Shown here piece by piece: positions 10,870-18,808 of a stretch of 64,000 nucleotides of DNA. This DNA is from Anaeromyxobacter sp. Fw109-5. Lineage in GTDB: Bacteria > Myxococcota > Myxococcia > Myxococcales > Anaeromyxobacteraceae. The notes beneath the pieces were generated by a model. The model was not told the DNA's origin. It searched no databases and saw nothing but the letters and a program-made list of their open reading frames with translations. How positions within the stretch are numbered: position 1 is the first letter of the stretch; each line of letters starts with the position of its first letter. A program made the translations under genes and the position numbers. Location: contig NC_009675.1 in assembly GCF_000017505.1 (NCBI RefSeq), forward strand, positions 558,001 through 622,000, given 5' to 3'.

Positions 10870-12696
10870 CTACGCGCGTCGCCGGCGGAGCCGGAGCGCG
10901 GCGGCGAGCCCGGCGAGCGCGAGCGCCCCGGCGCCGCTGCCCGACGCGCATCCGGCGCGCACGACCCCGAGGCCGTCTCCGGACCCGGCCGTTCCGTCGT
11001 CGCCCGCGGGCGGTGGCGGGAGCGGCAGCGGCTCGCCGTCGGGCGCGGGCGCGGTCGCGCCGAGCTCGACGATCCGCCTGGCGAGCTTCTCCCGCGCGGC
11101 CATCAGCGTCGCCGGCGCCACCTCGGTGGAGTAGGGGTTCGGGAAGAGCGCGTCCGCCACCTCCCGCGCGAAGGCCTCGTCGCCCGCGTCGGAGAGGAGC
11201 TTCAGGTACTCGTAGTCCTCCATGCCCTCGCGGATCATCTTGAGGCGGATGGAGGCGACCGGGACGTGCGTCGTCCCGCCGATCTTCGCGGGCGTGCCCG
11301 GGTAGAACAGCGTCCCGTCCCCGTTCCCGTTGAAGTCCCACTGGTTCGTCCAGGCGTCGTGGCTGTACGCGTACGCCGTCTCCCAGTAGAGCTCGCCCGT
11401 GACCCGGTACCGGAAGGAGAGCCACTCCATCGCGCGGTTCCGGACCGCGGACGCGTCGATCATGTAGCTCGGCCAGCCGGTGAAGTAGCGATCCGACCAG
11501 GACGGCGAGCCGAAGTTCACCGTCCCGCCACACCCGTGGCTCATGCAGCTCTGGTAGGCCCAGAGCTCGCGGCGGGGCGAGCCCGCCAGGAAGGCGTCGT
11601 ACTTCGCGCGCTGGTTGCCCGCGTAGGTCCCCTCCCTGTCGTCGAGGTAGTTGATCACCGGGACGATGACGTCGATCGAGCCGGTCACGCCCTGCGCGTC
11701 CGCCTCCTGGATCGAGGTCGTCACCAGGGTCCGGACGTTCGCCGCGCGCGCGGTGGCGGCGCGCGCCGGGATGTCCGACCAGGCGCAGGTGAGCGGGGGC
11801 TCGTCGCAGGTGTACTGGAAGAGCCGGTCCAGCCAGCCCTCCCCGTCGAAGTACGTCGACCAGCTCTTCGCGTCGTACAGGAGCTCGTAGCTGGTCATGC
11901 GCGCGCCGCGCAGCGCGGTCGGCGCCGCGCCGTCCATCGCCGGCCCGTAGAGGGACGCGGCGTGATCGATCGCGGCGCTGCCGTCGTCGACGTGCGAGAG
12001 CGTGATGCGGTGGTCGAGCGCGAGCCGGCCGTAGCGCTCGCGGAGGGCCGCGAACGCGTCCGCGGCGCCCACGCCGTGGCCGCCCGGGATCGCGCCGTAC
12101 GTGAAGCCGAAGGCGCTCTTCAGCGACGCGGTCGAGGGGAGGGTGAAGGGCCAGACCGTGAGCGTCACCGGCACGGTCGCGGACCCGCCCTGCCAGGTCA
12201 CGCTGACCGCGCCCGTGTACTCGCCGGCCGGCGCCTCGGGCGGCACGAACACCTCCACCCAGATCGCCCGGCTCTCGCCGGAGGGCACGGCGAACGGGAA
12301 GGCGTTTCGCCGCTCGTTCGAGAGCTCGTCCACCTCGGGGACCAGCGCGTCGGGCCAGGGCCCCGTCGCTCCGTCGAGCGACGAGGCGTTCTGCAGGTGG
12401 ATGATCGACTCCCGGTAGAGCCGCACGCCGCCGAACGTGGCGGGGCCGGAGAGCTCGCTCGCCGTCGCGCGCACGTCGGACGCCGCGCCCGTGACGACGA
12501 TCTGGAACGCCTCGAACTCGTTCCGTGCCGCCGCGATGCGCGCGCTCGCCTCGGCGCGCGCCGCCGTGGCCGGGCGGATCTTCTCGGTCGCCAGCGCCGT
12601 CCAGACCTGCGCCGCGCCCGCGCGGAGAGGCGCGACGAGGGCGGCGGCCAGGAGCAGGGGGACGAACCGGGGGAAAGGCTGCGTGGGCTCGGGCAA
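10870..12696 (-). CDS. Secreted DUF4091 protein with MYXO-CTERM-like sorting tail
   Basis: 608 residues. There is an N-terminal signal peptide (residues 10-28, 'LLLAAALVAPLRAGA'). The middle resembles DUF4091 proteins, a glycoside-hydrolase-like family: 'AARNEFEAFQIVVTG', 'WVEVFVPPEAPAGEYTG', then a C-terminal 'YMIDASAVRNRAMEWL', 'GELYWETAYAY', 'DGTLFYPGTP' and 'IRLKMIREGMEDYEYLKLL'. A Pro/Gly-rich linker leads to C583, a hydrophobic helix and a terminal 'RLRRRRA', the layout of the myxobacterial MYXO-CTERM anchor. The protein is probably lipid- or sortase-anchored at the cell surface and may act on polysaccharide. The activity is untested and the catalytic residues were not identified. Confidence 0.85.
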   Translation of the reverse strand: MPEPTQPFPRFVPLLLAAALVAPLRAGAAQVWTALATEKIRPATAARAEASARIAAARNEFEAFQIVVTGAASDVRATASELSGPATFGGVRLYRESIIHLQNASSLDGATGPWPDALVPEVDELSNERRNAFPFAVPSGESRAIWVEVFVPPEAPAGEYTGAVSVTWQGGSATVPVTLTVWPFTLPSTASLKSAFGFTYGAIPGGHGVGAADAFAALRERYGRLALDHRITLSHVDDGSAAIDHAASLYGPAMDGAAPTALRGARMTSYELLYDAKSWSTYFDGEGWLDRLFQYTCDEPPLTCAWSDIPARAATARAANVRTLVTTSIQEADAQGVTGSIDVIVPVINYLDDREGTYAGNQRAKYDAFLAGSPRRELWAYQSCMSHGCGGTVNFGSPSWSDRYFTGWPSYMIDASAVRNRAMEWLSFRYRVTGELYWETAYAYSHDAWTNQWDFNGNGDGTLFYPGTPAKIGGTTHVPVASIRLKMIREGMEDYEYLKLLSDAGDEAFAREVADALFPNPYSTEVAPATLMAAREKLARRIVELGATAPAPDGEPLPLPPPPAGDDGTAGSGDGLGVVRAGCASGSGAGALALAGLAAALRLRRRRA

Positions 12697-12991
12697 GTGC
12701 TCGCCTCATCGTTGCGGCAGGCCCGGGGACGGCGCCCGCCTCGGTGTGCGTGCCTGGAGGCACCATGGAGCCGCTTGCGCACCGGCCGAGTGAGCGAGCG
12801 ATCCAATGCGAACCGAACGTGAGGACGTGCGGCCGATATTCCCGTCCGGGGTCCCGGCGCGGAGGCGAGGGCGAGTTCAGTGGGAGAGCGGGGAGAGGCC
12901 GCCCGGCAAGGTCCCGCCGACGGCCTACGCCGGCCGGGGCAGGATGCTTCGAGGCCAGCCGTCGGCGGCCGAGGTCGAGGTCGCACACGGC
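12697..12991. other. Intergenic stretch upstream of the DUF4091 gene
   Basis: No supported gene. It is the 5' region of the minus-strand DUF4091 gene and should carry its promoter; no clear -35/-10 elements were seen. It runs into the hexamer array at 12992. Confidence 0.4.
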
Positions 12992-13093
12992 GGTCGCGGT
13001 CGCGGTCGCGGTCGAGGTCGAGGTCGAGGTCGAGGTCGAGGTCGAGGTCGAGGTCGAGGTCGAGGTCGAGGTCGAGGTCGCGGTCGCGGTCGG
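12992..13093. repeat. Hexanucleotide tandem array (GGTCGA/GGTCGC)
   Basis: Seventeen consecutive hexamers of the form GGTCGN: three GGTCGC (12992-13009), eleven perfect GGTCGA (13010-13075), two GGTCGC, then GGTCGG. Two more units lie at 12973-12984. The array is intergenic. Because the unit has no stop in any frame it creates false open frames of Arg-Gly, Ser-Arg, Glu-Val or Asp-Leu repeats on both strands. Confidence 0.95.
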
Positions 13094-13110
13094 CGAGGTC
13101 GCGATCGCGG

Positions 13111-13170
13111 TCGTCCCTCGACCTCGCTCCGTCGGTCACGCGACGGAGCGACGCTCGGAACGGGCGGGGG
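13111..13170. repeat. Dispersed palindromic repeat, family A, copy 2
   Basis: Begins with a CCCTCGACCTCGCTCCGTC arm and continues to GACGGAGCGACGCTCGG, a diverged copy of the element at 3529. It abuts the hexamer array. Confidence 0.7.
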
Positions 13171-13213
13171 TGTCGAAACGAGCGGTCAGCTCCTCGCGGA
13201 ACACGGGAGGCCG

Positions 13214-13267
13214 CTCATCCCGAGCGTAGCGACGCGGGGTCAGCCGCGGAGCGGGGTCGAGGGACGC
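13214..13267. repeat. Dispersed palindromic repeat, family A, copy 3 (inverted, overlaps a gene end)
   Basis: Reads CATCCCGAGCGTAGCGACG, then GGAGCGGGGTCGAGGGACG: the inverse orientation of family A. The last ten codons of the minus-strand gene at 13240, including its stop, lie within this element. Confidence 0.7.
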
Positions 13268-13731
13268 ATCGCCGTGACCTCCACCTCCGCGCCGAGGTCC
13301 ACCGCGATCTCGGCCACGATCTCGGCCACGGTGGCGGCGATGTCCGTGCAGAACGCCGCCCGCTCCTCGGACTGGAAGATCGGGAAGCGCCCGACGAGCG
13401 CGTTGCAGACGAGGGACTCGGCGCCGCCGGTGCGGAGGCGCGCGGCGACGGCGGCCCGGTAGCGCTCGAGGGCCTCCCGGAGGGCGGGCGGGGCGGGGGC
13501 GGTGAAGTCGTCGCCGCCGAGCAGCTCTCCCAGCACGAGCTGCCCCGCGAGCACGGCGCCGCAGAGCCCCTCGCCGGTGAGCCCGCCGCGGCGCAGCGTG
13601 AGGTACGGCCTGGGATCCCGGCCGAACGTCTCCGCGAGCGCGACGCCGCAGCTCCGGTGGGCGACCTCCTTGCCCTCGTACAGCACGCGCGCCTTCTCGC
13701 GCAGCGCTCGCACCTTCTCGTCCCTCGTCAA
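13240..13731 (-). CDS. CGCAxxGCC-type putative redox protein
   Basis: 163 residues from a TTG at 13731. This start is chosen because GGAGGAGG lies five bases upstream and the TTG overlaps the Fpg stop as TTGA, the usual coupled arrangement. The sequence resembles the C_GCAxxG_C_C family: 'CGVALAETFG' near residue 24, 'GLTGEGLCGAVLAGQLVLGE', 'SLVCNALVGRF' and 'RAAFCTDIA'. The spaced Cys suggest a metal or redox role, with the activity unknown. The C-terminal tail 'RPSTPLRG' is encoded by a dispersed palindromic repeat, so the natural end of the protein was probably replaced. Confidence 0.7.
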   Translation of the reverse strand: MTRDEKVRALREKARVLYEGKEVAHRSCGVALAETFGRDPRPYLTLRRGGLTGEGLCGAVLAGQLVLGELLGGDDFTAPAPPALREALERYRAAVAARLRTGGAESLVCNALVGRFPIFQSEERAAFCTDIAATVAEIVAEIAVDLGAEVEVTAMRPSTPLRG

Positions 13732-14669
13732 CGCGACCTCCTCCGCGGCGCCGGCGGGGGGCGTGGCGCGCCCAGCGCCGGGTTGCGCTCGAGCTCCTCG
13801 ATGGTCCGCGGCCAGTCCTCCTTGAGGAGCCGCGCCAGCGATCGGTCCGACAGGATCTGCCCCTCGGTCTGGCAGCGCGGGCAGTAGTTGACCTCGTTCT
13901 CGGCGCGCACGATCCGCTGCACCGCCGTGCCGCACACGGGGCACGGCTGGCGGTGCCTGCCGTGGACCGCCATCTCCTCGCGGAAGGCGGTGACGCCCTC
14001 GGGGAAGCCGCCCGCCGCCTCGCGCCGGAGCCGGTCCGTCCACTCCGTGAGCACCGCGCGGGTCGCCGCGTGGAGCCGCGCCAGCTCCTCGTCGGTCAGG
14101 CGCGAGGTGAGCTTGACGGGGGAGAGCCGGGCCCGGTGCAGGATCTCGTCCGAGTAGGCGTTGCCGATGCCGGACAGCAGGGAGGGATCTGTGAGGGCGC
14201 GCTTGAGGGTGTGGTTCTCGCGGGTGAGCGCGGCCCGGAACGCGGCGAGGTCCGCGTCGAGCGGCTCGATCCCGCCGCGGTCGAGGGCGGCGAGCGCCGC
14301 GGCGCCGCGGACGAGGTGGATCGCGGCGCGCCGCTTCGTGCCCGCCTCGGTGAGCACGAGCGTGCCGTCCTCGAAGTCGAGCGCCGCGAGGCCCACGCGG
14401 CCGGGCAGCTTCGCGCCGGCCTCGCGCCAGTGGAGGCGGCCCGCGATCATCAGGTGCAGCGCGAGGAAGAGGTCGCCCTCGAGGGCGAGGACGATCCGCT
14501 TGCCCACGCGCCGGACGTCCTCGACGCGCTTCCCGGCGGCCTCGCCGAGCGGCGGGTCCACCGAGCGGAGCACGAACGGGCTCCCGAGCCGCACGCGCAG
14601 GAGCGGCCGCGCCCGGACGCGGGCGGCGATGGCCTCGACGTAGACCTCGATGTCCGGGAGCTCTGGCAC
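13728..14669 (-). CDS. mutM: Formamidopyrimidine-DNA glycosylase (Fpg/MutM family)
   Basis: 313 residues from the GTG at 14669, giving the N-terminus 'VPELPDIEVY'. In this family the Pro after the initiator is the catalytic nucleophile and the following Glu is required for lyase activity; both are present. The helix-two-turn-helix region includes 'DPSLLSGIGNAYSDEILHRA'. The C-terminal zinc finger is intact: 'CPVCGTAV' about 20 residues before 'NYCPRCQ'. Length is slightly above the usual 270-290 because of a basic Pro/Arg tail. It excises oxidised purines in base-excision repair. Divergence from the MPELPEVE consensus leaves Fpg versus Nei-like open. The next gene is translationally coupled. 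Confidence 0.88.
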   Translation of the reverse strand: MPELPDIEVYVEAIAARVRARPLLRVRLGSPFVLRSVDPPLGEAAGKRVEDVRRVGKRIVLALEGDLFLALHLMIAGRLHWREAGAKLPGRVGLAALDFEDGTLVLTEAGTKRRAAIHLVRGAAALAALDRGGIEPLDADLAAFRAALTRENHTLKRALTDPSLLSGIGNAYSDEILHRARLSPVKLTSRLTDEELARLHAATRAVLTEWTDRLRREAAGGFPEGVTAFREEMAVHGRHRQPCPVCGTAVQRIVRAENEVNYCPRCQTEGQILSDRSLARLLKEDWPRTIEELERNPALGAPRPPPAPRRRSR

Positions 14670-14700
14670 GAGCCGATCCTGCCCGCCGGGCGGCGCCCCG

Positions 14701-16071
14701 TCAGCGCTCGCCCGGGTCGGCGACGCCGAGGCGACGCATGCGCTTCCAGAGCGTGACGCGCGACACGCCGAGCAGCTCGGCGGCGCGGGTCCGGTTCCAG
14801 CCGGTGCGCTCCAGCGCCTCGACGAGCGCGCGCCGGGCGTCCACGTCGGGATCGCACGGCGTGCCAGGGGCGGCGCGGGACTCGAGGACGTCGCGGGGGA
14901 GGTGCTCCGGCGCGATCTCGCCCGCGCCGGCGACCAGCGCCGCGTACTCGATCGTGTTGCGGAGCTCGCGGACGTTGCCCGGCCACGGATACGCGCGGAG
15001 CACGCGGAGTGTCTGCGGCGACAGCGTGCCCACGGCATGCCCCGCCGCTCGCTGCTCCGCGAGGAACCGTTCCGCGAGCAGCGGCACGTCGTCGATCCGC
15101 TCCCGCAGGGCGGGGACGTGGAGGGGGAACGCGGCCAGGCGGAAGTACAGATCGGCGCGGAAGCGCCCCTCCTGGACGAGGTGGCGCAGATCGCGCTGGG
15201 TGGTGCAGAGGATGCGGACGTCGGCGGGGATCGGAGCCGCGTCGCGGGCCGTGAACGTGCGGTCCTCGACCAGGCGGAGGAGCTTCGTCTGGAGCGCGGG
15301 GGGTGCGCCGGACACCTCGTCGAGGAGCAGCGTCCCGCGCTCCGCGCTCGCGATCCGGCCGCGCCGGCCATCGGAGGTCCCGAACAGCTCGCCTTCGGCG
15401 GCGCCGGGATCGAGCGCCGCGCACGAGTAGCGGATCAGCGGGCCCGCCGCGCGTTCGCCGAGCGAGTGGATCGCCTCGGCGATGCGATCCTTCCCGGTCC
15501 CGCTCTCGCCGGTGATCATCACGGTCGCGCTCGAGCGGGCGACGAGCCGGATCATGCGATACAGCTCGACCATGGCCGGGTGCCGGCCGACGAGGCCGCA
15601 CAGGTCACCCGGCGCGGTCGCGGCGACGGCCCCGCCGAGCGCGCACGCCAGCTCGGGCCCGGGGTCCACGTCGGTGAAGGTCTCGAGCGTGCCCACCGGC
15701 GTTCCGTCCGCCGCGTAGAGCGCGATCGCGTTCTTGACGATGACCTGCGGACGACCGTCCCTCGTGCGGAGCGTGCAGCGCCGGGCGGTGCGCGAGCGCT
15801 CCGCGATCCCGCAGTAGAGCGGGCCGGCGCCGCAGGTGCACCCGTTCACGTAATCCCCGGCGAGCAGCGAGCAGCGCTGGCCGATCGCCTCGTCCCGCGA
15901 CCAGCCGGTGATCCGCTCCGCGCCGCGGTTCCAGAACGTCACCTTCCCGTCCCGATCGGTGACGAAGACCCCCTCCGGGAGCGCGTCCGCGACGCGGCGC
16001 AGGCTCTCCACGGTGTCCACGTCGGGGAAGAGGGACGGCGAATGCTCGGGCAAGCGCGGCAATCCTACCAT
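14701..16071 (-). CDS. PAS-AAA+-Fis regulator of the NtrC class lacking the GAFTGA loop
   Basis: 456 residues from the ATG at 16071 (ribosome site weak). Residues 25-135 are a PAS domain with a Cys cluster, 'NGCTCGAGPLYCG'. Residues 160-385 are an AAA+ domain: Walker A 'GESGTGKD' (about 188), Walker B 'GTLLLDE' (about 247), and 'YPWPGNVRELRN'. The C-terminus is a Fis helix-turn-helix, 'NRTRAAELLGVSRVTLWKRM'. Between 'ELFG' and Walker B the GAFTGA loop, which contacts sigma-54, is missing and the segment is short ('TSDGRRGRIASAER'). It may therefore not activate sigma-54 promoters in the usual way. It is divergent from the Tat-lipoprotein/amidase genes, with 53 bases between, so it could control them. 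Confidence 0.85.
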   Translation of the reverse strand: MVGLPRLPEHSPSLFPDVDTVESLRRVADALPEGVFVTDRDGKVTFWNRGAERITGWSRDEAIGQRCSLLAGDYVNGCTCGAGPLYCGIAERSRTARRCTLRTRDGRPQVIVKNAIALYAADGTPVGTLETFTDVDPGPELACALGGAVAATAPGDLCGLVGRHPAMVELYRMIRLVARSSATVMITGESGTGKDRIAEAIHSLGERAAGPLIRYSCAALDPGAAEGELFGTSDGRRGRIASAERGTLLLDEVSGAPPALQTKLLRLVEDRTFTARDAAPIPADVRILCTTQRDLRHLVQEGRFRADLYFRLAAFPLHVPALRERIDDVPLLAERFLAEQRAAGHAVGTLSPQTLRVLRAYPWPGNVRELRNTIEYAALVAGAGEIAPEHLPRDVLESRAAPGTPCDPDVDARRALVEALERTGWNRTRAAELLGVSRVTLWKRMRRLGVADPGER

Positions 16072-16124
16072 CGGTCCCGTCCGTCGCGACGGCGAGCGCG
16101 GGCTCGCTGTGCTAGGAACGCGGC

Positions 16125-16391
16125 ATGGACGACCCCCGCCATGCCCTCCCTGCGACACCTCGCCGCGAGTTCCTGCGCCTGATGGCGCTTGCTCCGGCCC
16201 TCGCCGCCGGTTGCGCCGGGGCGCGAGCCTCGGCGCCGGCACCGACCGGCTCGAGCCCGGCGGGGCCGCCCGGGGCCACCTCAGCCCCGGGGGCGAGCGA
16301 TCCGCTCGAGCCGCTCCGCTCGTTCAAGCTCGCGCTCGACGCCGAGCCCGCCTTCGTCTTCCGCGCCCACCCGGCGCGCCCGGGGGCCTAG
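16125..16391 (+). CDS. Small Tat-exported lipoprotein preceding amidase
   Basis: 88 residues from an ATG with an AGGAA site. It has a twin-arginine motif (R13-R14 in 'RREFLRLM') and a lipobox 'LAAGC' with C30 as the lipidated residue, then an Ala/Pro/Gly linker and a conserved-looking end 'FKLALDAEPAFVFRAHPARP'. It ends one base before the GTG of the amidase, so the two are surely cotranscribed. It may be an accessory or targeting partner of that enzyme. It does not look like a broken N-terminus, since the amidase itself is full length. No named family was recognised. Confidence 0.7.
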   Translation: MDDPRHALPATPRREFLRLMALAPALAAGCAGARASAPAPTGSSPAGPPGATSAPGASDPLEPLRSFKLALDAEPAFVFRAHPARPGA

Positions 16392-16392
16392 G

Positions 16393-17838
16393 GTGGCCCT
16401 CTCCGAGGACGTGCTGTTCTCCGGGGTGGACGCGCTCTCGCAGCGGCTCCGGGCGCGCGAGCTGTCCCCCGTGGAGCTCACCGAGGCGTTCCTCGCCCGG
16501 ATCGACGCGCACGCGGGTCGGCTCGGCTGCTTCGTCACGGTGACGCCCGAGCGGGCGCTCGCCGAGGCCCGCGCCGCCGAGACGGAGCTCGCCGCGGGGC
16601 GCTGGCGGGGGCCGCTGCACGGGGTGCCGTTCGGGCTCAAGGACCTGGTCGACACCGCGGGGATCCGCACCACCTTCGGCGCCGCGCCCTACGCGGACCG
16701 GGTGCCGACCCGCGACGCGGCGATCGTCACCCGCCTCGCCCAGGCGGGCGCGGTGCTGCTCGGGAAGCTCTCGATGGTCGAGCTCGCCGGCGGACTCGGC
16801 TACCACACCGGCGCGGCCGCGCTGAACGGGCCATGCCGGACGCCGTGGGACCTCGCGCGCTGGTCGGGCGGCTCCTCCTCGGGCGCGGGCTCCGCGGTCG
16901 CGGCCGGGCTCGTGGCGTTCGCCATCGGCTCGGAGACGTGGGGGTCCATCACCTGTCCGTCGGCCTTCTGCGGCGTCACCGGGCTCCGCCCCACGTACGG
17001 CGTGGTGCCGCGGCACGGCGCGATGGCGCTCTCGTACACGATGGACAAGCTCGGGCCCATGGCGCGCAGCGCTCGCGACTGCGCGCTCGTGCTCGACGCG
17101 ATCGCCGGGCCCGACGCGCGCGACCCGAGCGCGATCTCGCCGCCCCCCGGGCTGGCGCGGGTCCGTCCGCAGGTGGCGCGCGGGTTGCGCGTCGCGGTCC
17201 TCGGCTTCCCGGAGAAGCCCGAGCCCGCCCCCGGTGCGCGCGAGGCGTTCGCCCGGGCGGAGGAGGTGCTCCGCGAGGCGGGCGGGCTCCTCGAGCCGGC
17301 CGCGCTCCCGGAGCTCCCCTACGAGCCGCTCGCGAACCTCTTCATCGAGGCGGAGGTCGCGACCGCCTGCGAGGAGCTCATCCGCTCGGGCCGGACGCGC
17401 GAGCTCGCCGACGCCTCCCACCGCGCGAAGCGGCCGGAGGACTACCTGCCGAAGGCGAACGCCGCCGATTACGTGAGGGCCATGCGCGTGCGCGGCGAGG
17501 TCCAGCGGGCGCTCGCCGGCTTCTTCACGCGCCATGACCTCGTGCTCGCGCCGAACCTCCCGTTCACGCCGCCGCGGGTGGACGAGAACTTCGACGCGCT
17601 GTTCGCGTCCCCCGACCCGCTGGGCGCCGCGGGGAACGTGGCGGGCCTGCCGGCGGTGGCGGTGCCGATGGGGTTCTCGGGTGGGCTTCCGCTGTCGATG
17701 CAGCTGGTGGGGCCTCCCCTCGAGGAGGGGCGGCTCCTCTCGGTCGCCGCGCTCTTCCAGGCCAGGACGGAGCACCACCTCGCGCGCCCCGACCTCTCCC
17801 CACCCGCAGTACCCATGGCCGCCGTGACCCCACGGTGA
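16393..17838 (+). CDS. Amidase signature family enzyme
   Basis: 481 residues from a GTG one base after the preceding stop. Amidase-signature features are complete: the catalytic Lys in 'FGLKDLVDTAG', the Gly/Ser-rich motif 'GGSSSGAGSAVAAGLV' with the cis-Ser and nucleophilic Ser, and 'GSETWGSITCPSAFCG'. These enzymes hydrolyse amides by a Ser-cisSer-Lys triad. GatA is a relative, but the lack of gatB/gatC neighbours and the lipoprotein partner argue for a different substrate. No signal peptide, so cytosolic unless it travels with the Tat partner. The stop overlaps the next gene's GTG (GTGA). Confidence 0.88.
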   Translation: MALSEDVLFSGVDALSQRLRARELSPVELTEAFLARIDAHAGRLGCFVTVTPERALAEARAAETELAAGRWRGPLHGVPFGLKDLVDTAGIRTTFGAAPYADRVPTRDAAIVTRLAQAGAVLLGKLSMVELAGGLGYHTGAAALNGPCRTPWDLARWSGGSSSGAGSAVAAGLVAFAIGSETWGSITCPSAFCGVTGLRPTYGVVPRHGAMALSYTMDKLGPMARSARDCALVLDAIAGPDARDPSAISPPPGLARVRPQVARGLRVAVLGFPEKPEPAPGAREAFARAEEVLREAGGLLEPAALPELPYEPLANLFIEAEVATACEELIRSGRTRELADASHRAKRPEDYLPKANAADYVRAMRVRGEVQRALAGFFTRHDLVLAPNLPFTPPRVDENFDALFASPDPLGAAGNVAGLPAVAVPMGFSGGLPLSMQLVGPPLEEGRLLSVAALFQARTEHHLARPDLSPPAVPMAAVTPR

Positions 17839-18608
17839 CCTTCGCTCCGGACCATTCGACCGTGCCCGTCATCGCCGCGATCGGCTACTTCCTCACCGGC
17901 CTCGTCATCCTGCTCGCGCTGCCGCTGCAGCTGCTCCTCTTCGCCCTCACGTTCCCCTTCGACCGGAATCGCGCCGTGGTTGGCCGGTTCTCCCGGCTGG
18001 CGGCGGTCGCGGTCACGAGGACCTTCCCCCCCTGGCGGCTCCGGGTGGAGGGGCGCTGGCCGGCCGGGCGGCAGGCCTACGTGGTGGTCGCGAACCACCA
18101 GTCGCTGCTCGACATCCTGATGCTGTCGAAGCTCCCCCGCGAGATGAAGTGGGTCGCGAAGGAGTCGCTCTTCAAGGTGCCGTGGGTCGGCTGGATCTTC
18201 CGCATCTCCGGGGACATCCCGGTCCGCCGCGGCGACTCGGAGAGCGGCGGCGCCGCGCTCGCGAAGGCGCGCCGCTACCTCGAGCGCGGCATGAACGTGA
18301 TGATCTTCCCGGAGGGAACGCGGAGCGTGAGCGCGAAGCTCCTGCCCTTCAAGTCGGGAGCGTTCCGGCTCGCCATCGAGGCGGGCGTGCCCGTCCTCCC
18401 GGTCGCGGTGCACGGCGCCGCTCAGGGGATGCCGAAGGGGAGCCCGTGGGTGCGGCCGTGCCGCGCCTACGCGCGGATCCTCGAGCCGGTCCCGACGGCG
18501 GGCCTGACCATCGAGGACACCGGTCGCCTGAAGGAGGAGGTGCGCCGCCGCATCGCGGCCGCGCTGCCGGCGTCGGACGTGGGGAACGGGGAGCAGCGGG
18601 CGGGGTAG
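17835..18608 (+). CDS. plsC: 1-acyl-sn-glycerol-3-phosphate acyltransferase (PlsC family)
   Basis: 257 residues, starting at a GTG that overlaps the amidase stop by four bases. An N-terminal hydrophobic segment (residues 12-36) anchors it to the inner membrane. The four acyltransferase blocks are visible: 'NHQSLLD' (the HX4D catalytic motif, about residue 88), 'KWVAKESLFKVPWVGWIF', 'FPEGTRS' (about 158) and 'VPVLPVAVHG'. It should acylate lysophosphatidic acid, or a related lysolipid, in phospholipid synthesis. Overlap with the amidase suggests one operon, although no metabolic link is evident. A perfect inverted repeat at 18615 follows and could terminate transcription. Confidence 0.9.
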   Translation: MTFAPDHSTVPVIAAIGYFLTGLVILLALPLQLLLFALTFPFDRNRAVVGRFSRLAAVAVTRTFPPWRLRVEGRWPAGRQAYVVVANHQSLLDILMLSKLPREMKWVAKESLFKVPWVGWIFRISGDIPVRRGDSESGGAALAKARRYLERGMNVMIFPEGTRSVSAKLLPFKSGAFRLAIEAGVPVLPVAVHGAAQGMPKGSPWVRPCRAYARILEPVPTAGLTIEDTGRLKEEVRRRIAAALPASDVGNGEQRAG

Positions 18609-18614
18609 GCGCGG

Positions 18615-18647
18615 CCGCTCACCCTTCGACAGGCTCAGGGTGAGCGG
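18615..18647. repeat. Dispersed inverted repeat, family B, copy 1 (possible terminator)
   Basis: Perfect 11-bp arms CCGCTCACCCT / AGGGTGAGCGG around an 11-base loop, seven bases after the PlsC stop. The core CCTTCGACAGGCTCAGG recurs elsewhere in the window. Confidence 0.85.
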
Positions 18648-18684
18648 ATCTGTAGCGCGGCAGGCTGAACGCGGGGCATCCCAG

Positions 18685-18720
18685 CCCGCTCAGGGTGAGC
18701 CTGTCGAACCACGAGCGGGT
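18685..18720. repeat. Dispersed inverted repeat, family B, copy 2
   Basis: CCCGCTC and GAGCGGG arms enclosing the reverse complement of the family-B core (GAGCCTGTCGA). It lies 38 bases from copy 1 in opposite orientation. Confidence 0.75.
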
Positions 18721-18731
18721 CGCGGTGCGGG

Positions 18732-18786
18732 CCCTCGACTTCGCGTCTCCGCTGGCGCGGAGACGCTACGCTCGGGATGACCGGCC
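18732..18786. repeat. Dispersed palindromic repeat, family A, copy 4
   Basis: CCCTCGACTTCGCGTCTCCG paired with CGGAGACGCTACGCTCGGG. It lies just upstream of the larA-like start at 18809, so that gene's promoter or leader overlaps or borders the element. Confidence 0.75.
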
Positions 18787-18808
18787 GCCAGAGTCGTACA
18801 ATGCTCGG

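Noticed and set aside
12806-13229. Open frames with Arg-Gly, Ser-Arg, Glu-Val or Asp-Leu repeats
   Set aside because: They are artefacts of the stop-free GGTCGN hexamer array and exist in several frames on both strands.
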